A DNA stretch of 64,000 nt, taken from contig KL647290.1 in assembly GCA_000727475.1 (NCBI GenBank), forward strand, positions 2,380,269-2,444,268, read 5' to 3'. This DNA comes from Sarcocystis neurona. Lineage: Eukaryota; Apicomplexa; Conoidasida; Eucoccidiorida; Sarcocystidae. Position 1 is the stretch's first letter. Each line of letters opens with the position of its first letter. The position numbers and the translations under genes were made by a program. Under the pieces are notes generated by a model. The model did no database searches. It was not told where the DNA came from and was given only the letters and a program-made list of their open reading frames with translations. Positions 13,901 through 24,575 of this stretch are shown piece by piece.

Positions 13901-16305
13901 CACACAACAGGAAGGACGTCCCCATCCTCCTTCTGTCTCCCCCCCTAGGGGTCTCCTCGTCTCTCTACGTGTAGCAGCGAGGAGCATACGTACACGGAAA
14001 GAGGCCTTCCCCGTATTCCCTGCGCGTAAAGTTTAGAGGCACGGTAATTCTGCCGCTCTGCTGTCGACGGGCCGACCCGTCTTAGCAGCAAGCAACGTGG
14101 TAGCGCATGCACCAGCGCTTCAGGTAGTGGCCTTTGTTGTTGAAAAACCGGTTCCTCGTCTTCTGCAGGGCGGCGGCGCCATCCGACCGACAACCTCCAG
14201 TGGCTTCATTCCGCGAGTGAGACTATAAAGACAGAAACATTGATAGCTCACAAGTAGAAGAGGGGGAGAAGACGGGGAAGAAGATGACCAACGCAGAGAA
14301 GGCGAGAATGAGAACGACGGTCGGGGTCTGGAAGCCAAGCGGCAGTTCTACGCAAATGCACGCGCCGACTGCTGGTTGCACCTGCTATTTCTCTACTCTA
14401 TGCCCACTACTGCTACTACTACTGCTACTGCGTAGAGTTCTTTTACGCCTAGATAGAAACGTACATCTGTATATATGTAAATGCAGACGCAGCTGCACTC
14501 GGGGCACATTATCAATGACTACATATACATATATGTCTTATAACCGCGCATGCATCTCTCTTCCTCTCTCTTTTTCTCCCTTTCTTTTTGTACGGAGTGT
14601 CGCGTTGAGAGGGGGATGTGCACCCATATATATCTGGACATGCAAAAGCCACGCTCTGGTCCACACACGCCCATTCATGTATATGCATATATATGAATAT
14701 ATGTATATTGGCTGTCTGCACATAAGTTCAAGAGAAAGCTTCCAAGTACAATATTGCGGCACACAAAAAAGATGAGAGTGTGAAGCGACCGCGTCCCTCT
14801 CCCAGCTATGTGTGGTGCTACCCTGTGGCGACCTCTGAGCGTATATGGAAGTATATATGTGAATATGTATATATATAGTGTGCACGTATAAATAGATGGA
14901 TAGACGGGTAGACACACCGACCGATATACTCACCGTCTCTGCGTGTATACGTGTACACCTAGGACGCACATATATATATATATATATCTACAGAGAGAGA
15001 AAGAGTAAGGGAGAGACGGCGAGAGATAGCCAGGTAGACAGGGTGCCTAATACAAGCATGGGTTTTTGCGTTCCTTTGTGTGTACGTGCAACGCGGGCCT
15101 CTACTACAGACACATATATGTGTGCATACGCAAAGAGATAGACGTGGGAACGAGCTGTTTCCTTCATGCGTGTAGAGTCGCGCGCAGGCGCATCTCTTGT
15201 ATAGTACGAGTTTTTATATGTGCACGCGTCTTCGGGTCGAGAGAAGGCAGGGATTTCCTTGTTATCACTGAAAAACACACGTGTGTGTATACACGTACAT
15301 ACACGCATACATATATAGATATAGATATGTGTATATACACGGATATATATATCTATGGATATATATATATATATGTATGCGTATATATATATATAGATAT
15401 ATGTATATTTGCAGTGCTCACGTATACGGGTATTCGTGTACATATAATATATGTATACATATATTAATACACATATATATATATACGGATGGATATACAT
15501 GGGAACGTCCTTCATAAATAAGGCGCATCGCTGGGTTCTGTCAAATGGCAACTCTTGCAGCCGCCGGTGGAGACGCCGTTACGCGCTGCGTTCAGTCGGC
15601 GCAGCCCTCCCCGTCGGCTTGACTTTTCACTGGTGCAGGTGGAAAAGGAGGAGGCTTGGCAGCCCGCGCAAATGGTGAGTGTTGCTCAGGGCACGATATA
15701 TATATCTATCTACATCTCTCTTTCCCGCTTGGTCTCCCCATATCTCTCCTTCGTCCTCTTTATGTATACGTTCGTCTACAACTTTGCATCGGGCATATAT
15801 CTTCTTTGCACCTGCACAGCACCTGCCTGTCCCGCCACTCCCCCGTCCACACTCCGCAAATTCCCAAGTTAGTCTATTTCTTCATCTCTTTATCTACTCT
15901 GTACATCTGACGGCCTACCTCTGTGTGTGTACATATTTGCGTGTTTCTCTCTCTATCGACCTGTGTTTCTCTGCAGACGTCTATGAATGAAATTTCTTCG
16001 CACTTCTCTCCTCAAGTTTCCACCACAAGCAGCCTGGAAGGAGGCTTTTTTTGTTCTCGGCTGAAAGCTCTCCAGCATCTTATTCGTTGACGACAAGAAA
16101 GTGCTAGTGTAAACAGTGTAGACACCTAGAAACATACATACACATATATATAAATACGTACACAAACGTACACAAATATACACATATATATATATACCTG
16201 TACAGGCACACAATTACAAATACACACAGGGACATACACATAAATACAGATATACATATGTATATGTATAGACATACACCTATATACCTACCTGCGCCAG
16301 GTAGG

Positions 16306-16343
<38 letters not shown>

Positions 16344-18679
16344 TGTGTATGAAGTTGTATACATACACACATACGTACATACGTGCACACATACCGAGAC
16401 ACATATAAATACGAGTATACATATATATATACATATAGGTCTGTATATAGGAAAAGAGAGACCTACGCACACACAGTCACAGACATACATACACACAGAT
16501 GTAAACACACACGTAAGTACATTTATAGACGTATAGACTTCAATATAAACACCTGCAGACACATACATATATCTGTATGTACATAGATGCATATACATTT
16601 GCATACACATATACATATATATATATATATATGTATACAGACATATAGAAAGGCGCAAACAAAAAACTACATAGACGAACGTATAGAGAAGCAGTTGGAA
16701 AACGGTTCGGAGACTCCCGTGTGTATACAGACCTACACAAAATGTATACGAGATCTTTCTCTTCCTGTCTCTATCTCATTCTCCTTCTACACGAGCGTAT
16801 ACAGCGTCTACACAAAACTGAAGCTCACACGCGTTTGTATTCAAAAAATAGGAATATTTCTGCCTAGCGGGGGTGTACACGTAAATCCAGAAGTCCCTTG
16901 ACTAATTCCGCAGATGCATATCGAGACCGATCGACCGGCTTGTGTCTCCGCCATGGAAGGTGGTAGACATGCTCCCTACAACCCGGTGTCTGTGCAACGG
17001 GTTGTGCGGGCGTCTGCAGCTGCTTTTAGTCTTCCAGAGCTGAATTGGTAGTCTCCGTAGAAAAAGGGACGGCAAAGGCGGTTGTGCTTTCTCTCTTCCC
17101 ATCTACTTCTACCAAACGTACGGGGAGGTGATGCGTCTGTGGTAGTAGTGTCTGCAGCCAAGCCGCAGGTCGTCAAACAGGCGAGGAGATGGAACGTGCG
17201 CAGGGGTTCTGTGTCTCTTTCATTCGCCCTCTCTTTGTCTCTCTCTTATATAAATATATATATATATATATATGTATGTAGCCGTGTGGACTTTGTAGAC
17301 ACGTCGAAAAACGCGTAACTAACAACAATGCTTGTATGTAGATAGGTCTGCTTGTGCTGGAGGTATATACTCGCCTGAAGATGTATGCCTCAGTGGAAGA
17401 TATACATCATTGTATATACAGATATATATACATATATATGTAAAGACATACCAAATTGCATATGTGCACACGGTACCTATATGTATATATATCTATCTAA
17501 AGATACACTCGAACATATATACGTGTACGTGGTGTATATATATATATAAATACCGTCATCTCTATCTCTATATATATACCTATACGTGTACGTATTGTGC
17601 ATATACATATATGTATATATTTATGTGAAGATACACACAAACATATGTAGGTGTACCAAAGCATGTACATATATGTACATGTCTGTGCTACCAAAGAAGT
17701 GTGATTATGTAGAAGACGTGTACACAAAGATACAGGTGTATGTTGCACAGGTAAACACGCCCCGAAAAATCTGTAGTAGGACAGAGAGTTGTTATAGGCC
17801 TACTAGACAGGAGGAAAGCCGCTTCTGAACGCAGCTGCCTCCGCCGACTGAAAGGAGAAAGTAGAAGCTTTTTTGTAGCGCCTAGGCGAACTCGATCGCC
17901 CCAGGATGGCAGAAAAGAGACCGGTAGAAAGAGAAATTTCACCTGCTTCTGCAAGCTACCACACCGACCGCTACCACACAATCGCAGTTTCATTCCTCTA
18001 AGGCAGAGGAAAGGACGCAGAGTTGCATCCCACAAGACGAAGAATAGCGACCGGGCCGTCCATCGGTCTCTCCTTTCTTCCTCAACGTCCTCTTTTTTCG
18101 CTTCGCTTCCTGCTGTTTCTCTCCTGTAGCACCCTTCTGCCTGTCCAACAGCTTTTCCTGTTGTTTTCCCTGTTCTTCTCTTCTCTGTGTCTCTTCATGC
18201 AAACACGGTGGATCCTTCTCCTGCCGCGGTGTCACCCACACGTGCGGCCCCTCTTGCCGGTTTTGCTGCCGTAGCAGTGAGAAACACGCCCGCAGCTGGA
18301 GGAGTCGGCCTTCGGTCCCTGCGGAGAAAGTCGCCGGTAGAGGACGAGTGCAGCAGCAGGCATCTCTTTCAGCCCTGCTGCGGGTCAGATGCGTAGGACT
18401 GGGCCAGTCTCTTGAAACTTCCTGCTGCTCCGCAGGGGCGCCGTCTGAAGCACACGTCACAAATAAGATAAATGGCTACATTTGCAGTTACCGAAGTACA
18501 CACGCACGGGTTGTCGCCCACACTCACATATATATATATATATATACATATATATATACATATATATATACAGACATATCTATTATTATATACTATATAT
18601 GAATTATATATTATATATATTATATATATAATTTATACATTATATATACATACGCACACACAAACACATTCACCGGCTT

Positions 18680-18715
<36 letters not shown>

Positions 18716-21700
18716 TCGTTCACTAGGTAAATGTTGGTGCTGCTACAGAGACTCGGTTGCACTCGTATGTTATCGAAGCACGAACGTCTGAAGGGGCTTC
18801 GTCTTCGTCTCTCCTTGAATTTCTCTTTCTTTCTGTCTCGCCCTCTTTATACGTGTAGAGCCATATCTCTATTTGTCCCTCTCTCTCACTCTCTCGCTAC
18901 ATACACGTTTCTTTCTTCCTCCCTCTCTCTCTCTCTATGTATATATATATATATATATCTATATGTATATATATATGTATATATATATGTATATATATAT
19001 GTATATATATATATATATGTACCTGACTTTGTCCCTCTTTCTCACTCTCTCGCTACATACACGTTTCTTCCTTCCTCTGTCTCTCTATGTATATATATAT
19101 ATATGTATATATATACATATATATACATATATATATATATGTATGTATAATTATATATATATATATATATATGTACCTGACGTTGTCTTTCTCTTTGTCT
19201 TCCTCATTCTCGCACTTACCCATTTTGTCCTCTCTCTGTCCTCCTAAACGCAGATAAACGTCTCTCTCTTTTCCCTTTCCTGTTGTTTTTCGCTTGCGTT
19301 GGCTCCTTTTCTCCCAGTCTCCCTGTACACCTGGTTTTCATCTCATTTTATCAACTTTCCTTCCTTGAACAGTACGTATACGTACTCAGCAGTTTTTGTA
19401 TCTTGAGCTTGATTGCTGAGCTCTAACTGGCTGTCTGCGTACACGGCGTGTGTCAGCGCATTCGTGCTGCTCCCACTTCAGTTTCTCCTGCATGGAAAAT
19501 ACGCGTGTGTGCCTAGGATATCGTACATTCGCAGACAGCTGTCTATGGTTCTCTCTGTATATACGGCCTGCCTAAGAAATTTAGCGTTGACGGCGGCTTC
19601 ACATCCGCAGTCGTAGTGAAACTTTCATCTCAAGTTTTGCCCAGGACGTTTCTTCCTTTTTGCGCACGCGGACATGCATCGCCTACGCACTTTCTCACTC
19701 TCTCACTCTCTCCCGCTCTGCGTCTGCGGATGGCCTGATCCACAAAAACGGATATTCTCTCTGTCCCCTGCATCTTTGTCCACCGCTATATGGCCGTTAT
19801 GAATTTGATGAGTTCTGCTGCCCTTTGCTTCCATGCCTGGGAGCCGTGTACACAGCCCTACGAGGCGCCTGTTGACGACGAGCAAGACGGCAGCAACACA
19901 CCTCCTCGTCCGTCCAACAGCAAACAGGTTGGGTCGCCATTTTCTTCTCTTCTCCCTGCCCTCTCATCACCAACGGCAGCGGCGGCTAGGACGCCGGCAG
20001 CGAGAGCAGCCACCGCAGCAGCAATGGCAACAGCATCAGCACTCCTAGCAGCAGCAACAGCAGAGATGGCAGCAGCAGCAGCACCCTCCAAAACCGACGC
20101 CGCGCACCAAGCGAAACCACCGGCAGAAACACCCGCAGCACGAGCGGCGCAGACGAATCGAGATCCTGCAGAAGAGCCAGTATCAGCAGCTCCGGTAGCA
20201 GCAGCAGCGAGGACAGCAGCAACAGGAGCAGTACAGCCAGCAGCGGCTACAGCGGCACGAAATGCAGCAGCACCCGGACCAACCGTCACAGCAGCAAGAA
20301 CAGCAGCGGCAGCAGCACTACCGTCGGCAGCTGCAACAGCAGCAGCAACAGCATCAGAGACTGCAGCATCCTCAGGTGAGGCCCTCTGCAGGATCTCGAG
20401 CGTGGGGATGCTCCTGGCAGGCCGGCCGAAGAAGCAGCAGGAGCCGCTCTGCAAAAGTATATGCGCGGAAGTTGGCTGCCGGGCGCAGGAAGAAAGAGCG
20501 TGCAGTTTGCCGACGCTGCAAGACCACGTGCTCTGGCCGTCCGAAAAATCCCCGGCATCAAGTTGTTGCTCTTTAAAAGGTACGGAGAGGAGCCCTGGGT
20601 GCTGCCGCTACTGCTGCTATATTACAGCTGCTGCTCTCATTACCCATCTGCTGTTGCTACTGGCACTTTTGCTGCTGCTGCAACTCCTCCAGTTGACCCT
20701 CTGCCTGCGCCGTCTCGGTCTTGCCACTGTCCCGTCTCTCTCTCTGTCTCTCCGTACATATATGTATATATATATATACATATATATACATATATATATA
20801 TATATATGAATGTACGGAGGCGGATAGCTGTACGTATTGACCGTTGTGCTTGTATGCGTGTAGTATTACCTGTGAAGCGTTTGTCTCTGGCTGCACGCTT
20901 ATGCAGAAGTCTGTGTGTTAGATATATATCTCCGAGTTGCAGGTTTGTTTCACCTTTCCCTGTGCAGCTCTGACCCACGCCGTCGCCCTTGGAGATGGCT
21001 TATTTTCGTTGAGAGAAGCACCACACACCCCACGCTTGCCACCACCAGCAGGAAACCCCGCAACAGGAAGAGCAGGGAGAAGAGCAGCAGCCGCAGGATG
21101 GAAAGCAGTGCCAGAAACAACGACAGCAGTAACAGCCGCAACAGTTGCAAAGGCAACGGCAGCAATTGTTGGAGCAGCAGGAACTAAACAGGAGGCAGGC
21201 AGAGCAGACGTCGCAATTTTCGATTCTCCTTTCCGCACGTACGACGACGCACGGGGGCTATTTTCAGTAGCAGCTTCTACGCGTGCAACGCCTTCACGCG
21301 AGTGCAGCTCCAGCACCCCCAGTAGCAGCCCTGGGAGTAGCAGCAGCAGCAGAGGAAATAATAATGTTGACGCTCTTCCTTCTGCGAAGACGGAAAACAG
21401 AGGTGGTGGCGACGGCGTTCTTGGCAGCAGCAACGGAAATCTGCATACGCGTAACAGAAACGACAGTACTACACTCAGACACAGCAACACTCTCGGTCGC
21501 TCCAGCACGTCACAGACAGACAGGAAGACTTTTCAGTTCACCGGCAGCTGCAGCGGCGACGCCAGCAGAAGAAGTCCACGTGGTAGCAGTAGCTCTCCCC
21601 CTCCAGGCACCAGCCCTAGTAGCTACACGGGAAAAGAGTTCTTCACGGAGTTCTGCCCTCCTGCAGGCCTGACGCAGGGTTTTACAACGGCCGAATACGA

Positions 21701-22637
21701 CACTGTTATTGCCAAGCGCTTTCCTGAGAGCCCCGCTACTGCGGCCTCTGCTGCCTCTCTTTGTTCCTCCGTCACTCGTACACCTAATTTGCCACAAACA
21801 GTGCCTGCGTTTCCTCATTCACCCGTAGCATGCTGCAGTCAGCTAGCACCAGCTCCTGCCTTCCCGCAGTCACCTGTAGTATGTGCCGATCAAGTAGCAC
21901 CACTTCTTGTTGCCTACACTCAGCCGTCGCTCGCGTGCGCTCATAAAACTGTAGCGTCGAGAAGAGCTTCGCACGCTTCAAAAAACTGCGGAGGAAACTT
22001 AGGCACGCCTCTTGCTACTTCTCATGCACGCTTCACCGAGGTAGCACCGGCCGCTGCTTCTCGTAGGGTCTCCGTCACCTGGCTTAACCAAACCGCAACA
22101 GCAGGGACTCCTACTTCTCACCAGTTTGCCACGCAATTTCTCGACAATGCAACAACGGGATTTACTTTGTTCCCTTCGCCTTCCATGGGTTGCACTTCTG
22201 AATATGCATCAGGTGCTGGCTTGACTCCTTCCTTCGCCTACGCTGCAGAGATAGTAGCAGATGATTCTTCGCCCTCCTCGGTTCCACGCACAAGTCAACA
22301 TTCAACACCAGCGCCGGATTCTTCCGATCTGTGTCTAGCACCTCGTAATCAGACAGAAACAGAATCTGGAACAACTCTCCCGTCTGCAGTTGTTACGCGC
22401 ACCCTGTCGAGACTAGCTCCTGCTGCATTTCCGTCCTACTTCACCTGCAGCGATGAACTGCCAGCAGCTCCTGCTTCTCCCCCCCTCTCTTTTGCATGCG
22501 TCAACCAGATAACAGAAATTCCCTCCTACCCTGAAGTCGCTACATCAGCGTTTGAGACCCCAGAAGGTGCCGGATGCTGGGCCTCTCCACGCCGCTTGCT
22601 GCGCCGCGCGGCGTTCTCGCAGCAAGTGCTTTCTTAG
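1850..22637 (+). CDS. IST1: IST1-like regulator of VPS4 (ESCRT-III pathway), nine-exon model
   Basis: IST1 proteins bind ESCRT-III and VPS4 and control membrane scission and multivesicular-body formation in the cytosol and on endosomes. Joined exons: 1850-1970, 3466-3535, 4832-4946, 6320-6401, 8845-8948, 11439-11549, 15561-15674, 19856-20375 and 20968-22637. They total 2,907 nt (968 codons plus TAG), and every junction is in phase. Residues 1-201 rebuild the whole IST1 helical domain in family order: the LKMAISR start, the [13 protein letters not shown] helix, [16 protein letters not shown], an [14 protein letters not shown] helix, [30 protein letters not shown], and [14 protein letters not shown]. 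Residues 202-968 are low complexity (Ala, Ser, Pro, Thr), as the tails of IST1 proteins often are, but unusually long. I see no clear VPS4-binding MIM motif at the C-terminus. The tail exons could belong to a separate gene; phase agreement argues for one gene. A 48-nt extra exon at 14169-14216 would also fit. Confidence 0.85.
1971..3465 (+). other. IST1 intron 1
   Basis: GTACGT donor and TTCTTCTGCAG acceptor. Mixed sequence with some short TG/CA stretches near 2,900-3,100; no exon or other gene can be supported inside. Confidence 0.7.
3466..3535 (+). CDS. IST1: IST1 exon 2
   Basis: Encodes [17 protein letters not shown] followed by IALLL, the end of helix 1 and the start of helix 2 of the IST1 domain (family pattern: K..AI..QRREIAELL). 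The acceptor is TTCTGCAG and the donor TTGAG|GTATGT. It starts by completing the codon split from exon 1 and ends with two bases (AG) that exon 3 completes as AGC. Phase agreement on both sides and the family match make it firm despite its 70-nt length. Confidence 0.85.
3536..4831 (+). other. IST1 intron 2
   Basis: GTATGT donor. The acceptor (CGTGGACAG) has a weak pyrimidine tract but is fixed by phase and family alignment. A TA/TATC microsatellite lies at about 4,660-4,725. No other coding signal. Confidence 0.65.
4832..4946 (+). CDS. IST1: IST1 exon 3
   Basis: Encodes the most recognisable IST1 segment, [20 protein letters not shown], then [18 protein letters not shown]. Known IST1 proteins have G(K/R)(E/D)ERAR at this point, followed by helices reading AMEILELYCELLLAR. 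The exon has 38 whole codons after the C that completes a split Ser codon, and ends in phase 0 at CTG|GTAACA. This exon alone identifies the gene. Confidence 0.93.
4947..6319 (+). other. IST1 intron 3
   Basis: GTAACA donor, CTTTGTTTTGCAG acceptor. Three TA microsatellites (about 5,635-5,670, 5,822-5,845 and 5,951-5,985) and a CA stretch near 6,200-6,245. No supported exon. Confidence 0.65.
6320..6401 (+). CDS. IST1: IST1 exon 4
   Basis: Encodes [20 protein letters not shown] then LYCEPRL. The family has a C-P-x-D/E-L motif followed by an A..S/T..Y/W segment here; the CPCDLL and SVLYC stretches match. It has a very good acceptor (GTTTTGCAG), and its donor CTGA|GTAGGT leaves one base that combines with AT of exon 5 to give Asn. 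Missing this exon would break both the domain and the reading frame. Confidence 0.87.
6402..8844 (+). other. IST1 intron 4 with an unexplained non-repetitive block
   Basis: GTAGGT donor, CGGGCTGCAG acceptor. The part from about 6,480 to 8,460 is unlike other introns here: it lacks TA/CA microsatellites, is purine-rich in places (for example around 6,900-6,950 and 7,130-7,180) and has open frames near 100 codons on both strands. None of those frames matches a family I know, and the exons on each side join in phase without it. Confidence 0.5.
8845..8948 (+). CDS. IST1: IST1 exon 5
   Basis: Encodes [20 protein letters not shown], then [14 protein letters not shown]. This matches the conserved IST1 stretch (EL..VR.QL..KYG.EF...A) that forms the fourth long helix region. 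The acceptor is GGCTGCAG and the donor AAA|GTAAGC, a strong site; it ends in phase 0. An exact join to exon 6 gives VHYK-LLHYLSL, where the family has a K-L-x-x-K/Y-L-S pattern. Confidence 0.92.
8949..11438 (+). other. IST1 intron 5
   Basis: GTAAGC donor, GACCGCTGCAG acceptor. Contains pyrimidine-rich DNA (about 9,590-9,830), long TG/CA and TATG-rich tracts (about 9,890-10,300) and a TA tract at about 11,127-11,150. No supported coding sequence. Confidence 0.65.
11439..11549 (+). CDS. IST1: IST1 exon 6 (end of IST1 domain)
   Basis: Encodes [37 protein letters not shown]. The family has a P-x..V..YL.EIA..Y.V.W.P ending at this point, matching [12 protein letters not shown] and W-R-P. The start is fixed by phase 0 from exon 5. 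The end is less certain: ACT|GTAGGC (phase 0) was chosen because it keeps the frame with downstream exons. A GCT|GTATGC site 26 bases later is a possible alternative but changes phase. Confidence 0.82.
14169..14216 (+). CDS. IST1: Candidate extra IST1 exon (16 codons)
   Basis: Bounded by a strong acceptor (CGTCTTCTGCAG) and a strong donor (CCGCGA|GTGAGA), exactly 48 nt, phase 0 at both ends, encoding [16 protein letters not shown]. It would insert in frame between exons 6 and 7 without disturbing anything. There is no family similarity, because this is already the divergent tail, so it is a prediction from splice signals only. Confidence 0.4.
15296..15495. repeat. TATA/GATA microsatellite block
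   Basis: Nearly continuous TA repeats with GATA and CATA interruptions, in IST1 intron 6 just before exon 7. Confidence 0.8.
15561..15674 (+). CDS. IST1: IST1 exon 7 (tail)
   Basis: Thirty-eight codons, phase 0 at both ends, with acceptor CAACTCTTGCAG and strong donor AAATG|GTGAGT. The peptide starts [19 protein letters not shown] and ends [12 protein letters not shown]. It is of normal complexity and sits in an island between TA microsatellites. It has no recognisable domain and is assigned to the tail of the IST1 protein by phase and position. Confidence 0.6.
16140..16640. repeat. CATA/TA microsatellite block
   Basis: ACATACATAC- and TATATA-type repeats with short unique spacers, including TA runs near 16,307-16,343 and 16,616-16,632. 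Confidence 0.75.
18520..18714. repeat. TA/AT palindromic block followed by a (TG)15 run
   Basis: TA repeats with CATA spacers pass into AT-only palindromes (about 18,590-18,650), then a perfect TG run at 18,685-18,714. The AT part can fold back on itself on either strand. Inside IST1 intron 7. Confidence 0.85.
18868..19240. repeat. Tandem repeat of about 155 bp, three degenerate copies
   Basis: Copies begin near 18,868, 19,022 and 19,177. The first two share CTCACTCTCTCGCTACATAC followed by ACGTTTCTTYCTTCCTC and a TA microsatellite; the third is more diverged. Confidence 0.7.
19856..20375 (+). CDS. IST1: IST1 exon 8 (Ala-rich tail)
   Basis: Begins [20 protein letters not shown] after GTGTACACAG and ends at a strong donor, CCTCAG|GTGAGG. 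Most of it is a GCA/CAG-type triplet tract read as Ala-rich sequence. The other two frames give Gln- or Ser-rich sequence, so the frame is not obvious. It was chosen because the last base (G) joins CT of exon 9 to make Ala and keeps the 556-codon frame of exon 9 open. The exact 5' edge is uncertain. Confidence 0.6.
20030..20365. repeat. CAG/GCA triplet tract inside IST1 exon 8
   Basis: Interrupted CAG triplets (with ACA, CGG and AAC variants), read here as Ala-rich. The other + frames read Gln and Ser. Confidence 0.8.
20376..20967 (+). other. IST1 intron 8
   Basis: GTGAGG donor and CACCTTTCCCTGTGCAG acceptor, both strong. CTG-type triplet DNA at about 20,605-20,690 and a TA/CATA tract at about 20,757-20,808. 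Confidence 0.6.
20968..22637 (+). CDS. IST1: IST1 last exon (Ser/Thr/Pro/Ala-rich tail, stop)
   Basis: A single open frame of about 556 codons ending with TAG at 22635-22637. The first third is Ala- and Ser-rich. The last two thirds are rich in Ser, Thr, Pro and Ala with scattered Cys, and contain degenerate repeats such as [13 protein letters not shown] and [13 protein letters not shown]. No enzyme or binding domain is recognised. The sequence of the last 900 nt is not triplet-repetitive, which supports real coding. It could be a separate gene if transcripts show a start here; phase with exon 8 supports one gene. Confidence 0.7.
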
Positions 22638-24544
22638 TTTTCTTCCGTGTGTCAGTTGTGAGGCAGTGCCGTGGAAGAGAGACGCCTTTCCATCTCAGGG
22701 ACAGTTTGCTGAGGGTGGTTGATCGAGCCTATCGGCGGTTGGGAACAAAAACTGAGGCTCTACGCAAATTCACAAACGACGGACTCACTTCGTAGTGACT
22801 GTACGTGTTGTACACGATAACGTAGGATACTCCAGCCTAATGCTTTCAGTGGATAGCTGGAAGACAGAATGTATACGCCAGTGCGCAGTGACACGAGCCA
22901 GGAAAAGACGACGTAAGTTAAAAGAAGATGGTTTCCTTCTTAAATGGTATGTGCTGCACGTGAGTCGTTACGTGGTTGGCGGCAACCGACACTCGGGGTA
23001 AGCAACTACGTGCGTGGTGTACCAGCGGAAGTTCGTTGATGCAGGCATGCTACACGTTATTGTTCACATTGTTACACTTAGGAATTACAAGCTACAGAGC
23101 CCGCACCAGGTACGCGTTAGCCATTAAGTGACAAAGGAGTTTTATACTCACTCTTGCGTCCTTGCACGATGGAAGAAACACTTGAAGAACGTCTGAGTTC
23201 TAACTTGTAGACGGTTTCTATATGCAAATGACGCGCGGTCCCCGTTTGCACTAATGTGTCCACTCCCTGCGCGTGGTGTCTGCTGAGGCGAGTGGCCCAC
23301 AGTACGCGAATTGTGATTTCGTGAGGTCCGCGATGCCTGTTGTCCGGTGCAGAAGCGTATACATCAGCCTTCTGGTGTAATGCTCAAGGTGTGCTCCACA
23401 GGCTAGTTTTCAAATGTGTCGTACTGGTGTGTGGAGGACACAAGACAGGCAACATTCGAGCTCGCTTGTATATGTACGGTCGACAGTATACACTCGGTCC
23501 CTGCTCTTCTACGTTTCACTTGACGGCGTGTTACATGTATTCCTTGTATCCTGTAGTGCATCTTATTAATAAGGCTTGTCGTTCTCGTATCTCGCTAACT
23601 TGTACGCCTGGGGCGTCGCGTGTGTATGCGTCGTGCAGATACACACACATACATACACATATACGCGTACGCAGGTACACGCGTTTACATGTGCATGCGT
23701 ACGTATGTGTACGTAGGGGGGGTTTGCTTCGCAAGCTTGTCGTTTTCGTAGACGGTCCTGCATCGGTAGCTAATCAGAAGCGTATGCACTGGTCTCTGTC
23801 GCTGTCAAGCAGTCACCACATTATTCACGCGGGCGGCCACCACACGAATTCTGCGATGACAGAAAACGCTCTGCAGACTGAACTTCGGCTGCACTATATA
23901 CGAACGAAGTGAAAGAACGAAAACAACAAGAAGCTGATTTGAAGCTCACACGGGCATGCAAGCTCACAGCGTTTTGTGGCCACGCAGAGCGAATCTCGTT
24001 CCCATCTGCAACACGATGCAGCTCCCTTTTTAAAACGCAAAAAACCACTATCGTATGCATGCACCTGCACCTCCCGCAAGGGCCGCCGCAGCACAAGCAG
24101 CACCAAGAGCTGGAGCCACATCAGCAGTGGCAGCAACAGCAGCATCCCGAGCCCCAGCACCAGCCACACGCGCATCGGCAGCAGCACCAGCACTCCACGC
24201 AGTAATACTGGGGCACCGCGGCGGCGGTCTTTGCTGTCAACGACTAATATGGAGTGGTCGCCGGTGGGAGACGCACGCTGCATTACACGTCGCTCCGACG
24301 CAAACGCCCTCTGCGCAACATCACGTGCAGGACGCCGCAGATCCTCCGCGGCTGCGGAGGTCTCGTATAGCGTGTCCATTTGTCCACTACCACCAATAAA
24401 GTGGATATAACACACACCCGCCTGCTTGTATACCATCCGTACGCGCGCACACCTTTGTAACCCCCTGTCTCTCTGCAGGTAAAAAGGCCAAAGAGTCACG
24501 TAGAGTACCAGAAGTAATGCCCGAAGATGTCAGAAAACGCACCA

Positions 24545-24575
<31 letters not shown>

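Larger units (their letters stand above)
11550..15560 (+). other. IST1 intron 6
   Basis: About 4 kb of TA-, CA/TG- and TACGTA-rich intron DNA, with TA tracts at about 12,258-12,290, 13,592-13,612, 13,672-13,690, 14,969-14,988 and 15,300-15,490. A GC-richer block at about 12,943-13,085 is not in phase with the gene. A possible 48-nt exon (14169-14216) is listed separately. Confidence 0.5.
15675..19855 (+). other. IST1 intron 7
   Basis: About 4.2 kb. Holds dense TA and CATA microsatellites (about 16,140-16,640, 17,245-17,280, 17,400-17,660), a TA/AT palindrome-rich block with a TG run (18,520-18,714), and a tandem repeat (about 18,868-19,230). An island at about 16,914-17,230 of normal complexity may hide an exon that I could not place. 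Confidence 0.5.

Noticed and set aside
19858..20454. Ala-rich open frame of 198 codons on the - strand
   Set aside because: It is the antisense shadow of the triplet tract in IST1 exon 8; no splice logic or family match.
23894..24499. 201-codon open frame on the - strand just downstream of VPS13
   Set aside because: Its body is a Leu-rich reading of CAG triplets, and the + strand is open in two frames over the same bases; no known domain.
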